Assembly (NCBI RefSeq): GCF_000466965.1
Contig: NZ_BATB01000021.1
Coordinates: 1-48,492 of the forward strand
Direction: 5' to 3'
DNA: 48,492 nucleotides
DNA from: Limimaricola cinnabarinus LL-001
Lineage (GTDB): Bacteria; Pseudomonadota; Alphaproteobacteria; Rhodobacterales; Rhodobacteraceae
A model generated the notes under the pieces. That model was not told the origin of the DNA, did not search any database, and saw only the letters and a list, made by a program, of their open reading frames with translations. The translations under genes and the position numbers were made by a program. Shown piece by piece: positions 1 to 9,982 of this stretch; positions within the stretch are counted from its first letter, which is position 1, and every line of letters begins with the position of its first letter.

Positions 1-50
1 GGAAGCCGAGGGCGAAGGTGGAGGCACCGTGGAAGCCGAGGGCGAAGGTG
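1..50 (+). repeat. 30-bp-period direct repeat encoding EAEGEG
   Basis: The 20 bases at 1-20 recur exactly at 31-50, giving a repeat unit of 30 bp (10 codons) in the reading frame. It encodes the Glu/Gly-rich linker of the truncated protein and may continue to the left of the window. Confidence 0.7.
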
Positions 51-688
51 AGGGCGAAGCTGCTGCTGCCGGCGAAGGTGAGTCCGAGGGCGGCAGTTCG
101 GCGCTCGAGCCGGCTCTGGCCCATGCGCGCAGCCTGCTGGTGATCGACGGGCTGCTGCGCGCCGCCGAGGCGCAGCGCGGGAGCGGCGAGGACGCAGCCG
201 AGCTGATCGAGGAGGCCGCCGAACTGGCCGAGCACGGGCTCGAAGGGGCGCTCGCGGGCGAGCTTTATGAACGCATCGAAGAACTCGAAGCGGCCGCGGA
301 CGACCAAGGCTTTGCCGAACTGCACGAGCGTCTGGCTGCCGCCCGGGCCGAGGCCACGGCCGCGGATCGGCTGGAAGCGATCTCCTTGGGGCTGCGCGCG
401 GCCGGCGAGCACTACGCCGAGGCGGTCACGGACGGCGCCGTGAGCGATCGGACGGAATACCTTGAAGCCTTCGGGATCTATGAGGCGGTGAAGGCGGAGG
501 CCGATGCACTTGCGGCATCGGATGAGGCCGCGGTGGCCGAGGTCGGCGCGGAAGTGCGCGCCCAGATCGAGGAAGCCGGTGCCGCGTTCGGCGGATCGGC
601 CGGTGAAGACATCACCACGCCGGAAGCCAGCCTGCTTCATGCCGCCGCCGCGCGGGTCGAGCTCTCCGCCCTGAGCTGCGCTGATCCC
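2..688 (+). CDS. C-terminal part of a Gly/Glu-rich, Ala-rich helical protein (cut by window start)
   Basis: The frame is open from the first bases, so the true start lies left of the window. It begins with a Glu/Gly-rich stretch (EAEGEG units), followed by about 190 residues of Ala/Glu-rich, probably all-helical sequence. I do not recognise a catalytic motif. The frame has no stop before the next gene: it runs straight into the 2-oxoglutarate dioxygenase that starts at 689. Stops lie very close in the other two frames (672-674 and 682-684). Either the two proteins are fused, or a one-base error has removed this gene's own stop; given the other one-base breaks here, the second seems more likely. 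Acidic Gly/Glu stretches of this kind usually follow a signal peptide in secreted proteins, but no signal peptide is visible here. Confidence 0.5.
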
Positions 689-1347
689 ATGGTCCATGTG
701 ATCGGAGGCGTCCTCGATTCCCACGAGGTCGCCGCGTTGCGCGAGGCGATCGAGGCGCTTGAGTTCGAAGACGGCCGGCGCACCGCCGGCCGCTATGCGA
801 AGGGTGTGAAGAGCAACGAGCAGGCGGCGGACACACCGGCCCGCGAGGCGATCTTCGCCAAGGTGCGCAAGGCGCTCAGTGCCAACGAGGTGTTCACCAG
901 CGTGGCCCGGCCCCGCAAGTTCGCGCGGATGCTGGTCTCGCGCTATGGACCCGGCATGGCATACGGCACCCATGTCGACGACCCGATCATGAAGGGCAGC
1001 CGGACTGACATGTCCTTCACCCTCTTCCTGAGCGAGACCGACAGCTACGAGGGCGGCGGTCTCGTCATGGAAGACGCGATCGAGGAGCGGGTGATCCGGC
1101 TGGAGCCCGGCGACCTCGTGCTTTACCCGACCAGCGCCCTGCACCGGGTGGAGCCGGTCGAACAAGGCACGCGCGTGGCCGTGGTCGGCTGGGTCACCAG
1201 CTGGGTGCGGTCGGCAGAGCGGCGCGAGGTCCTGCACGATCTCGATGTTGCCGCGCGCGCGTCTTCGACAGCCAGGGCAAGTCGCCGGCCTTCGATCGAC
1301 TGCTCAAGGCCAAGAGCAACCTCTACCGGATGTGGGCTGCCGACTGA
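689..1347 (+). CDS. PKHD-type Fe(II)/2-oxoglutarate dioxygenase (PiuC/YbiX-like), one-base frameshift near the C-terminus
   Basis: Double-stranded beta-helix hydroxylase of the PKHD/PiuC family, often linked to iron-uptake genes; its substrate is not known from sequence. From ATG 689 the metal ligands are visible as H95-x-D97 (GTHVDD) and H152 (ALHRVEP), with the 2-oxoglutarate-binding R162 ten residues later. The frame is lost in the CG-rich run at about 1250-1260. The expected C-terminus (FDSQGKSPAFDRLL, then NLYRMWAAD and a stop) continues in another frame to 1347. Adding one base gives 219 residues, close to the family's usual 226. The start at 689 is chosen because the domain begins there (VHVIGGVL); the upstream frame is open. 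The family call is firm; whether the break is real is not known. Confidence 0.82.
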
Positions 1348-1407
1348 GGGCATCTCCGCCGCGGTTCGCTGCGGAGCGGCGGCTCCGTGCTTCGCGTTTG
1401 GCGATGG

Positions 1408-1791
1408 CTATGGTTCCTGCCGGAGCCAGACCATCGCCAGCAGCGCGGCCCCGAGTATCCAGATACCGATCACAGCCGCAGCGGCGATGGCGCTGCGCGG
1501 TCGTGCTCGCGACAGGGCGGCCTCCCGGAATTCCTGCATGAGCGGAGCCGGGATTAGCCGTTGCGCCAGCATGATTCCGAGCGGCACGATCAGCAGATCG
1601 TCCAACTGACCCAGCACCGGAATGACGTCGGGGATCAGGTCGATCGGGCTCAGAGCGTAGGCCGCAACGGCTCCGGCCACCAGTTTCGCGGCCAAGGGGG
1701 TGCGTCGGTCGCGCGACGCGATCCACAGCGCCACGACATCCCGCTTCAGGCTGCGGGCCCAAGAGCCGATCTTTTCCGTCAGAGCGGTCAT
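1408..1791 (-). CDS. YkvA-like DUF1232 small membrane protein
   Basis: This 127-residue protein carries the DUF1232 core: a hydrophobic stretch with SPIDLIPDVIP and then GQLDDLLI, the hallmark of the YkvA family. A C-terminal transmembrane helix (AIAAAAVIGIWILGAALLA) follows. The open frame extends further upstream, but the ATG at 1791 has a strong ribosome-binding site (GGAGG about 10 bases before it) and gives the usual family length, so it is preferred. Its molecular function is unknown. It lies downstream of, and on the same strand as, the cation/proton antiporter, with about 135 bp between them. Confidence 0.82.
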   Translation of the reverse strand: MTALTEKIGSWARSLKRDVVALWIASRDRRTPLAAKLVAGAVAAYALSPIDLIPDVIPVLGQLDDLLIVPLGIMLAQRLIPAPLMQEFREAALSRARPRSAIAAAAVIGIWILGAALLAMVWLRQEP

Positions 1792-1925
1792 GGCTGCGCA
1801 CCTCCCTCCGTTCCATTGCTTCCGCATCTGTCTTGGCATTCGCGAATGACAAATACCGCCCCTCAAGATGGAAAACCTGTAAAACAGGTTGCCCTCGACC
1901 AACTTCCCGCCAGTGATCCAACTGA

Positions 1926-3185
1926 TCACACCGAACCCACCTCTTGCCTCGAATGCTCCTCGTCACTGGAGTTTTCGGCAAGGCGTCCGTAGATCGACAC
2001 TCCGATACTGGCGGACATGCCATGCAACACAACGGAGGCTGTCACGGCGGCGCTGGTGATGGTCCATGTCCGTGGGTCATGCAGCATCTCCTGCGCGTGC
2101 AGCGCGTAGTAGATTGCCGCCACGCCCACGGGGCCGAACCAGCCGAAGAAGACGGCATCGCGTCGCTTCACCCCCATGAAGGGCGCCAGCATCAGGAGGG
2201 TCAGCGGTCGGCGTAGCGCAAGAACAGCAAGCGCGAAGAGCCCGAGCGCCCAGCCCTGCGCCGTCCACGCGCTCCACGGCAGGAGCGCGCCGGTCAGCAC
2301 GAACACCGGTAGGGTGAACAGCTTGGATACCGCCTCCTGGACGTTCTCGTCCTCCATCTCGGCCTTGCGGTCCACCAGCGCGTTGAAGGCGATGCCGGCG
2401 GCGAAGGACGCGAGGATTCCGTCCGAACCCACGGCACGGGCAGCGCTCACCGCCAGCAGCGACAGCGCCACCGTCATCCCGAGGATCGAGCTTTCTGCCA
2501 CCCAGCCCCGACGGTCGCCGACCCGCAGAATGATAGCGGCCGCGCCGCCAAGCGCAGCGCCGATGGCAACAGCCAGAAGAACCCCCACCGGAATGGTGTG
2601 GGACAGGAAACGGCCCAGCCCCGCCTTGGTGCCTTCCGTCAGAAGCAGCAGCGGCAGGAGCACGAGCAGGTAGGCAAGCCCGTCATTGGCCCCGGATTCC
2701 GTCGACAGGATGGTTCTCGTATCCCGTGGCAAGGTGCTCTTGGCGACGTGCCCGGTCACGATCGAGGCCGCGACCACGGGATCGGTCGGAGTGATCGCCG
2801 CACCCACCGCGAGGGCCATCAGCGGCGCCAGCCCGAAGGCGAGCCAGGCCAAGCCGCTGGACACGGCCCACATCAGGAGAAGGCCTGGTCCGAGGAGAAG
2901 TAGCAACGGTCGCCGCAAGCGCGGCAGGTCCTGTGCCGGAATCCGCAGCGCCACACCCATGACCGAAATGGCCAGCGTCACCCGGGCGGCTTCCTTGAGG
3001 ACAAGGTGCGGATCGCCCCAGTTCTCGGGCCGTATCAACCCGAGCCCCACCGGGCCCGCAGCCACCCCGATCGCGAGCGCCAGCAGGGGCCGGGACAGCG
3101 GCAGCTTCTGCAAGAGACCGGAGGTCAGGCCGAGCCCCATAACCGTCAAGGCCGCGAGCGCCATTGTCAGGTAGAGTTGCTGCAT
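1926..3185 (-). CDS. CPA1-type Na+(K+)/H+ antiporter, NhaP-like
   Basis: A polytopic inner-membrane exchanger of the monovalent cation:proton antiporter family, 419 residues with roughly 12 hydrophobic segments. The family motifs are visible: ITPTDPVVAAS in the first discontinuous helix and ESGANDGLAY, which holds the Asn-Asp pair of the transport site. A short tail of acidic and polar residues ends the protein. The ATG at 3185 is preferred over the longer open frame because it is followed at once by the first membrane helix (MQQLYLTMALAAL) and preceded by AGGA. Likely role: pH and salt homeostasis by exchange of Na+ or K+ for protons. The cation cannot be told from sequence. Confidence 0.88.
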   Translation of the reverse strand: MQQLYLTMALAALTVMGLGLTSGLLQKLPLSRPLLALAIGVAAGPVGLGLIRPENWGDPHLVLKEAARVTLAISVMGVALRIPAQDLPRLRRPLLLLLGPGLLLMWAVSSGLAWLAFGLAPLMALAVGAAITPTDPVVAASIVTGHVAKSTLPRDTRTILSTESGANDGLAYLLVLLPLLLLTEGTKAGLGRFLSHTIPVGVLLAVAIGAALGGAAAIILRVGDRRGWVAESSILGMTVALSLLAVSAARAVGSDGILASFAAGIAFNALVDRKAEMEDENVQEAVSKLFTLPVFVLTGALLPWSAWTAQGWALGLFALAVLALRRPLTLLMLAPFMGVKRRDAVFFGWFGPVGVAAIYYALHAQEMLHDPRTWTITSAAVTASVVLHGMSASIGVSIYGRLAENSSDEEHSRQEVGSV

Positions 3186-3618
3186 GATCGTCCTTTCGCC
3201 ACCTCCATCGAAAGGCCAAACGGAAAGCCGCATGAGGGTTCCGTAACTTCACGAGCGGGCTCGCTGCGCACCCCGAGATCCGGGAAGCCGGGGCATTTTA
3301 GAACCAGCGGTTCAAGGTTGGGCCCCAAAGCAAGATCACCGTCTTTGTATGGGGCCGCATGGCGGAATGGACGGCACCGTGGAGCTGTCCTGATCCTCGG
3401 ATAGCCCTGCGCTGGCGCCTTCATTCTGACCGATGGGGTGTCTTGTTGAGACTTCTGCTCAAAGTATCGCACCCGCCCTTCCGCGCGTGGTGGAGCTGCG
3501 GAAATCGCGGATCTTGCGAAGACCGCGGGTTGCCCGGTCCGCATCCGAGCCTTCGTGATGCCAGCGTTGCCCCAATGTGCGGATTGCCCACCTCGGCAAG
3601 GCGATCCGGGGCCAGGGA
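3186..3618. other. Intergenic stretch without a recognised gene
   Basis: About 430 bp between the antiporter and the response regulator. Open frames here lack domains, good start sites or convincing composition. A short match to the 5' part of a tRNA-Leu (near 3360) does not extend into an acceptor stem or T-loop. I see nothing else. Confidence 0.5.
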
Positions 3619-3993
3619 TCACGAGGAATGAATGCTCCCACCGAGGGACATCAACACGGATGAGAGCTGGCGCTCGGAGAAGGGTTTTTGCAAGCGGGGC
3701 TTATTCTCGAAAGCGGGTTCGACCACCGAGTAGCCCGTGGAGAAGAAGTAGGGAATGCCCAAGGCCGCCAACCGCTCGGCAATGGGATAGCTGGTCTCGC
3801 GGCCGAGGTTGATGTCGAGCATGGCGAGATCGATAGGCTCCCCTTCGACGATCCTCAGGGCCTGCTGCACCCGAGCCGCCGGTCCGACCACGATACAGCC
3901 AAGCTCCGAAAGCATATCCATGAGATCCATGCAGACGAGCATCTCGTCCTCCACCACGAGAACACGCAACCCGTTCAGAGCAACCCCGTTCAT
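3619..3993 (-). CDS. Single-domain response regulator (CheY-like receiver)
   Basis: A 124-residue receiver domain with no output domain. It shows the acidic pair (VVEDEM), the phospho-acceptor Asp in LAMLDINLG, the switch Ser/Thr in FFSTGY and the conserved Lys in LQKPFS. Its start overlaps the stop of the kinase at 3990 (ATGA), so the two are translationally coupled, and this start is preferred over the longer open frame to 4029. Stand-alone receivers paired with HWE/HisKA_2 kinases typically take the phosphate from that kinase and pass it on or act by protein-protein contact. The target is not in this window. Confidence 0.88.
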   Translation of the reverse strand: MNGVALNGLRVLVVEDEMLVCMDLMDMLSELGCIVVGPAARVQQALRIVEGEPIDLAMLDINLGRETSYPIAERLAALGIPYFFSTGYSVVEPAFENKPRLQKPFSERQLSSVLMSLGGSIHSS

Positions 3994-5532
3994 TGAAGCT
4001 GCCCGTGTTCTGGGACGAAGATGTCCCAACTCACCCCGGAGCGGTCCGCCCTCATCTGCACGTCGCCCCCCAACTCATGCGCCAGCCCATACCGGAGCAG
4101 ATAGGAACCGAAGCCGGACGCGTCGAACGCTTCGACCGGCGGACCGTCCTTTTCGGTCCAGGATATATGCAAGGTGCCGTCTTCCATGGTTCTCCAGCAC
4201 AGATCGATGTAGCCGGTATCGCCGCGCAGAGCACCATGCCGGGCTGCGTTGGCGACCAGTTCGTGAAATCCCATGCCCAGAGCCAGAGCGACTTTCGGCT
4301 CAAGACAAACAGGGGGGCCGTCGAGCCGGGCGCGTGCCTCCCCCTTTGCCTCGCCCAGAAATGGCGCCAAGGCGGTGTGGGCCAGATCCTTCAGATCGAC
4401 GGCTTGCCAGTTCTGGCGCATGATCAAGCTGTGGCTGTGCGACAGGGCATGCAGCCGTTCCTGGAACGACCGCATGGCCGCTTCCTCTGCACGTCCCCGG
4501 AGGGTGCGGCGCGCGATGGACTGCACGGTCGCAAGCATGTTCTTCACACGGTGATTGAGTTCCTGGATCAGGAGTTTCTGGTGCGCCTCCGCCTTTTGCC
4601 GGTCCGCGATCTCCCGCTGCGAGGCCTCGAACAGGGCAGCATTGTCGATCGCCGCGGCCGCCTGCGCGGCAATCGCGGTCACGATGCCCTCGCTCCGCTC
4701 GGTGAATACCCCGACATCCTCATGACCGAAAATCAACGCACCATGGATTGTCCCGTTGCACGCCAGGACCGGCACCGAGAGATAGCTTGAAACGGGCAGG
4801 TGGCTCTCCGGCATGCCGCGGAACGGGGGGGTTGCGCCCGTAGCGCGGATCGCGCCGGATATCCGGAGAACGAACCACGCGACCCTGCGCGAAAGTCGGT
4901 TCGAACACGGCCGTATGCCGCGGCTGCGGAAAGGCCGCGAAGGCGTCGCGAGATGCGCCGGACAGTGTATAGAGCTGGAGTGCCTCGCCGTCTCGGATCA
5001 CGTTGTAGAAAAACGCACCGAATTGAGCGCCCGCCAACTCGGTGGCCGCCTCCGTGACAGCCTGGACGATCTCCTCGAGATCCAGCTTGCTGGCCAGCAT
5101 GCTGCCGGTCCGATTGAGGATCTCGAGCATGCGGGTTTCTTCTTTCAGCGCCGCGATGGCCGCCAGATCACCTCCTGTCGGGCGCAGCTCCAGCACCGTG
5201 CCCACTACCCCGCCGCCTTCGCACACCGAACTGGCGGTATAAATGATCGGGTGGGCCTGACCGCTCCTGTCCACCAGGACATCGTGCTGTGGCTGCCCGC
5301 TGGCGATCGGGAAGCGATCGTGAAGCGACAGATCGGCGCCATCCTGCCCGATCACGTCCCACAGCGACCGGCCAAGCATTTCATCTTGCCCGTAGCCGGT
5401 CAGCGCCTCAGCCGCCCGGTTCATGAAGACGCAGCAATTCTGGGCATCGAGAAGCAAGAGTGCCTCGCTCGCACGATCGCAGAGCGCCGCCAGGAGCTGG
5501 CCCGAAGGAGTATGAGTTGTTGTTGTTGTCAA
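3990..5532 (-). CDS. PAS-GAF-HisKA_2/HWE sensor histidine kinase, one-base insertion in a G7 run
   Basis: Cytoplasmic sensor kinase with no membrane segment. Order: PAS domain (from about residue 10, with CVFMNRAAEALTGY), GAF domain (ELAGAQFGAFFYNV to about residue 300), then the dimerisation helix with phospho-His in ELNHRVKN (codon 4551-4553) and an ATPase domain (GFHELVANAARHGAL, SWTEKDGPPVE). Reading in one frame breaks at the G7 run 4825-4831: with six G the chain continues RNPPFRGMPESHLPV, exactly as GAF domains of this family do. The joined length is about 514 residues. The start is uncertain: no ATG lies near the PAS domain; TTG 5532 is the closest candidate and GTG 5637 an alternative. 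It pairs with the overlapping receiver gene. Confidence 0.8.
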
Positions 5533-5793
5533 GAATGAACTCTGCCCGTTCTTGTTGTTATGGCCCAGTAGACCCCAAGCGCGGGTGAAACTAAGGCCGA
5601 TGCTGTTCGTTTCCAATGGCTGTAGACATTCCCGCACATGTGAAGCTTGGCCCCCTCGACTGCCCGCCATTCGTCGCATTGCTGTCGGTAATTCCAGCTT
5701 GCACCGTTCTTCCTCGAAATGAGATGGTATCTCCGATAACGCTCGGTAGAAGTGGACCGGGTGCTGACAGCCTTGAGCTGTCCGGGATAGGCG

Positions 5794-8303
5794 ATGATCG
5801 AGAAAGATCCCGATATGGACAAAGTCCTCGACCGGATTGCAGGCTGCGGAACCTATGAGTGGCATGTCCTCGAGAACCGGCTGGTCTGGTCCGAAGGACT
5901 GACAAAGCTCTATGGCCTTCGCCGACCGCCTTCCGCGGAGCGGGGCTTCCTGCAACTCGTGCACCCCGAGGATCGGATACGGATCGAGGCCGAGATATCG
6001 AGCTATCTGGAGACCGGAGACAGCTACGAGCACGAATTCCGGATTGTCCGTCCCGACGGGCATGTGCGCTACATTCACGACCGTGGCACCATCGAGCGCG
6101 ACGCCGAGGGGCGGGCCCGACTTCTGCATGGCCTCAATGTCGATGTCACCCGGGCGCGGGAAATCCAGGCCATGGAACAGGAGGCCCGTCTCGGCACAGC
6201 GCGGGGCATCGGTTTCTACGAGTATGATGTGGCGCAGGCGAAGCCCTGGTGGTCCGAGGAGATGTTTCGGGTTCTCGATCTGCCGCCTGAGCGGGACCTC
6301 GATCTGGACCGTATCACTGAAGAGCGGGTTCACCCCGAGGACCGTGATCGCCTACGCGACTTGCAGGATACGGCGTATCGCAGGCTGGGCCCCTTCGAGA
6401 TCGAGTATCGCTTTTTCCAGCAGGACGGCGGAGTTCGGTGGATCAGGGACCGGGGAGAGGCCGTGGGTCCACTGGACCCGGCCAGCGGTCTGGCTTGGCG
6501 CATTCGCGGCACGATCACCGACATCACCGAGAGCAAGCGGACCCATCCCGCAACCCCGGCAGGCTCGGTTACCTTTCGACAGGTGATTGAACGGGCGCCC
6601 TTCGGCATCTGCGTGATCGATGAGGACTTTCGGCTGGTGCAGGTCAGCGCGGGCGCCGCGAAAGCCTTCGGCGGGATCACTCCACTGGTCGGTCGCGATC
6701 ACCGCGAATTGCTGCGCGCGATCTGGTCCGAGCCCTTCGTGTCGGATGTTGTCGCCCGCATCCGGAACACCCTCGATACGGGGAAGACGTATCGCGACCT
6801 GCTGGCGCAGGAGCATCGACGCGACCGCGATGCCGATGAAACCTACGCATGGGCCCTGGAGCAGATCCGGTTGCCGGACGGCCGGCCCGGGGTGGCCTGC
6901 TACTTCTACGACCTCTCCGGCCGCACCGCCCAGGAAGCGGCACTGCGCGAGAGCGAGGAGCGGCTGCACCTCTCCCATGAGGCGGCCAACATGGGGGCAT
7001 GGGATTTCGATCTCGCCTCAGGCGATGTCGTCTGGACTCCGACGCTCTATAAGCTTCTGGGGCTCGACCCCGCCACGCCGTGCTCGACGGATCTGTTTTT
7101 CAGGATGATCCATCCCGGTGACAGGGAGACGGTTCAGGCAGAACTCGAGCGCTCCATTGAAACCGGCAAAAACTTCGATGCCGTGTTCCAGGTCCGGCGG
7201 GCCGACGGGGACATTCGCCATATCGCCGGACGCGGCCGGGTCATCCGGTATGAGGGCGGTCGTCCCATCAGGATGATCGGCGTCGTCTTCGATGTCACCG
7301 AGCGGCATCGCATGGAACGGCAGACCCGCGACAGCGCCGAGCGGCTGCGCCTGGTGCTCGACAACGCCGTCGCCTTCATCGGCACGCTCGATCTCGACGG
7401 GCGGATCGTGGAAGCGAACGCGATGGCGCTCGAGGCAGGCGGCGTCGGGCGGAGCGAGGTCATCGGACAGCTGGCCTGGGAGACATACGGATGGTCTTAC
7501 GATCCAGAGGTAGTGGAGCAACTGCGCGCGGCTGTCGCGCGGGCGGCCACCGGTGAGGTCGTGCGCTACGACGCTGTGGTGCGCGTTCCGGACGACGGGC
7601 GCATGACAATCGACATGCTGCTGTCGCCCATCCTCAACGACGATGGAAGCGTTCGAGAAATCGTCGCCTCCGGTTTTGATGTGACCGCTCGAGAGAAGGC
7701 GAAGGAGCACGCTGAGTTCCTGATGCGGGAGATCAATCATCGGGCCAAGAACACGCTCTCGCTGGTTCAGGCGATTGCCCGGCAGATCTGGCAGACCGAT
7801 CCCGAGGACTTCATGTCTCGCTTTGAGAGCCGGTTGCAGGCGCTCGCGCATTCGCACGACCTGCTCGTCAATGACGACTGGAACGGCGTTCGGCTCGAGG
7901 ATCTGGTGCGCGGTCAGCTGGCGCATTTCGGCGACCTGATCGGGACGCGCATCCATCTGCAAGGGCCGGAGACCGCGATCACCGCAAAGGCCGCCCAGAC
8001 ACTCGGCATGGCGTTCCACGAACTGGCCACGAATGCCGGCAAGTATGGTGCGCTCTCGCAGGAAACCGGTCACGTCGATATCGTCTGGGATGTCTCCAAG
8101 ACGGAGCATGGAGACAGGCAGCTGACCGTATGCTGGGCCGAGCGCGACGGACCGCCGGTCGAGGCCCCCACCCGCAAGGCTTCGGAAGCATCGTGCTCGA
8201 CCGGCTGGTGCAGGGGGCGTTCTCGGGCGAAGTTGAACTCGCCTATCCGCCTGAAGGCTTTCGCTGGCGCTTCACCTGCTCGGACGAGTGCCTGTTGTTT
8301 TGA
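5794..8303 (+). CDS. Multi-PAS HWE sensor histidine kinase, one-base deletion near the C-terminus
   Basis: About 836 residues when joined. Roughly five PAS repeats fill residues 10-640; PAS/PAC signatures such as HPEDRxR, GHVRYIHDRGT, GDIRHIAGRGR and FDVTER recur. The kinase core follows, with phospho-His649 in REINHRAKN and ATPase boxes GMAFHELATNAGKYGAL and CWAERDGPPVE. The frame is lost in the C5 run 8165-8169. With one extra C the chain continues PHPQGFGSIVLDRLVQGAFSG and ends SDECLLF at 8303, the normal family terminus; without it a nonsense tail runs to 8361. There is no membrane helix, so it should sense a cytoplasmic cue. It diverges from the other kinase, with about 260 bp between them. 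The IS3 copy begins 28 bp after its stop. Confidence 0.85.
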
Positions 8304-8519
8304 CCTCGCCGCTGAAGCCGGCAGATCCGCTGAGCTGCCCCAACTGAGTGCTCCAAGTTAATTGTTAATGCATGGTTGGCCTCCGGTCGACGGGCACGAT
8401 GCTTTCTGGTGCTGGCGGGCGATAGCCAAGGGCGCTGTGGGGCCGGACGGTGTTGTAGTGCCTCCGCCATCTCTCGATCAGGATCTGTGCCTCGCGCAGC
8501 GTGTAGAAGATCTCCCGTC

Positions 8520-8527
8520 GAGCAGCT
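8520..8527. repeat. Left copy of the 8-bp target-site duplication (GAGCAGCT)
   Basis: Direct repeat flanking the IS1595-family element; the partner is at 10070-10077. Removing the element and one copy restores continuous IS3 orfB sequence. Confidence 0.93.
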
Positions 8528-8596
8528 CGGTCTTAGGTAGCAGATGCACCAGTTTGCCGGATGGACCGGGCCGGCGAAGTTCGCTGCAATGGCGGC

Positions 8597-9064
8597 ATGG
8601 CCGAGCCCCTGATCATCCAGACATTGACGCAGAAGCGCGCCGAGATTCTTGGACAGATCAAGGCCTACGAGACGCAGATCGCCCATGCGAAGCATGACCT
8701 TGCGCATGTGAACGCGACGATCGAGCTGTTCGCAGTGCCCGAACGCCGGCGTGCGCGCTACATCGTGAGCCACGGCTTCTTCAAGAAGGGCGAGATTGCC
8801 GACATCTGCGTGCAGCATCTGGGGGTGGACGCCGAGCTGACCACCCGGGAACTGGCGGAGCGGGTGATGATCGAGCGCGGCCTCGAGGTGTCGGACACGG
8901 CGTTGCGGAACTCGGTCGTGTTCAAGGTCGTCCAGGCGCTGCGGCACGCCAGGCACCGGCGGCTCGTCCGGCTGGTGGAAAAGCGCAAAGGCATGTGCGT
9001 CTGGAGCGCCGGAGACGCCGTCACGCTGCGCGTCGTTGCCAATACCCCTTCCACGCCCGGCTGA
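8597..9064 (+). CDS. Passenger gene of the IS1595-family element, unknown function
   Basis: 155 residues from ATG 8597 (MAEPLIIQTLTQKRAEILGQ). The N-terminal 45 residues are predicted as a heptad-like helix or coiled coil (KRAEILGQIKAYETQIAHAK). The C-terminal half has a winged-helix-like flavour (TTRELAERVMIERGLEVSDT, then an Arg-rich HARHRRLVRLVEKRKG). It lies wholly within the inverted repeats, convergent with the transposase and overlapping its 3' end by 44 bp. IS1595-family elements are known to carry passenger genes. The basic C-terminus suggests nucleic-acid binding, but this is inference. The longer open frame from 8561 adds only IS-end sequence. Confidence 0.75.
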   Translation: MAEPLIIQTLTQKRAEILGQIKAYETQIAHAKHDLAHVNATIELFAVPERRRARYIVSHGFFKKGEIADICVQHLGVDAELTTRELAERVMIERGLEVSDTALRNSVVFKVVQALRHARHRRLVRLVEKRKGMCVWSAGDAVTLRVVANTPSTPG

Positions 9065-9982
9065 CAGGCGCCGCCATCGCGCCGCCGATGAGACGGTCCG
9101 CGAGGCCGCCGTTGCTGTCGAAGCGGTGATCCTCGAGCCAGGCGGCGTGCGCGGCATAGGCATCGAGGTAGTGCCCCTCCACCCGAAGGTGCTGGCCGCC
9201 GATCATGCGCCGCAGCCGCGAGAAGTAGCTCTCGGCCAGGTTGGTATGAACGCCCTCGCGGCTGTAGGCCTCGGAATGATTGACGCGTTTCATCTCGAAG
9301 TCGGGCTCGAGGACGTCCCAGTGCGCTACCTCGTCGGCCGAGATGACGCTGCCGGAGGCAATCCGTTCCCGGGCGAAATCGAGAGCCTGGCTTCGCGCAG
9401 GAAGCTCCGGGGCAGCGTCCTGCCACCGTGCTGGCGCAGAACGACAACCACCCTGCGCTTGCCGCTGCGGTTGGCGAGCAGGCGGCGGTCGACCCGGTCG
9501 TCGCGCGCGTTGGCGGGCCGGACCTGGCCACCGAACACGGCCCCGTCCACTTCCACCTCACCCTCGAGCCGGGTCTCCCGGGTCTCGAGTGTCATCGTCT
9601 CCCGCAGCTTGTGCATCAGCACGAAGGCCGTCTTGTGCTGCACGTCCAGATCCCGCGAAAGCTGGACCGCGGACAGACCCTTGGCGGCGTTCACGAACAG
9701 GCAGACCGCCCCGAGCAGATCGACGAAGGCCAGCTTGCGCGAGGCGAAAACGGTGCCGGAGGTGACGCTGAACTGCCGATGGCAGGCCGCGCATTTGAAC
9801 CGGCGCCGGGTGCTCAGGTCGTAGATGTCGAGGCAACCGCAGAGCGGGCAGACCGGAGCGCCCTCCGTCCCAGGCCATCGCAGCCGACAGAACCGCCGAT
9901 ACGCGGCGTCCTCCCCTTCCTCGTAGATCGTCCTGAGCGACAGGGTCCGGGCGGCGGCGGAAAGCAGGAAATGCTGGGACAT
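9021..9982 (-). CDS. IS1595-family transposase, one-base frameshift
   Basis: The N-terminal half (from ATG 9982) has a zinc-ribbon, CPLCGCLDIYD...FKCAACHRQFS, then a transposase core (SGTVFASRKLAFVDLLGAV and the first catalytic Asp in EVEVDGAVFGG). The second half, ending SEAYSREGVHTNLAESYFSR and the family terminus at 9021, is in another frame. The join is near 9389-9391, where adding one base gives ALDFARERIASGSVISADEV without a gap; the joined length is 320 residues, normal for the family. Function: DDE-type cut-and-paste transposition of the element. As sequenced it would be inactive. Confidence 0.85.

Noticed and set aside
3355..3385. Short similarity to the 5' end of tRNA-Leu (GGCGGAATGG)
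   Set aside because: No matching acceptor stem, T-loop or variable arm could be drawn.
3167..3622. 151-codon minus-strand open frame
   Set aside because: Overlaps the antiporter start, has no domain, odd Arg/Pro-rich composition and no ribosome-binding site; likely chance in GC-rich DNA.
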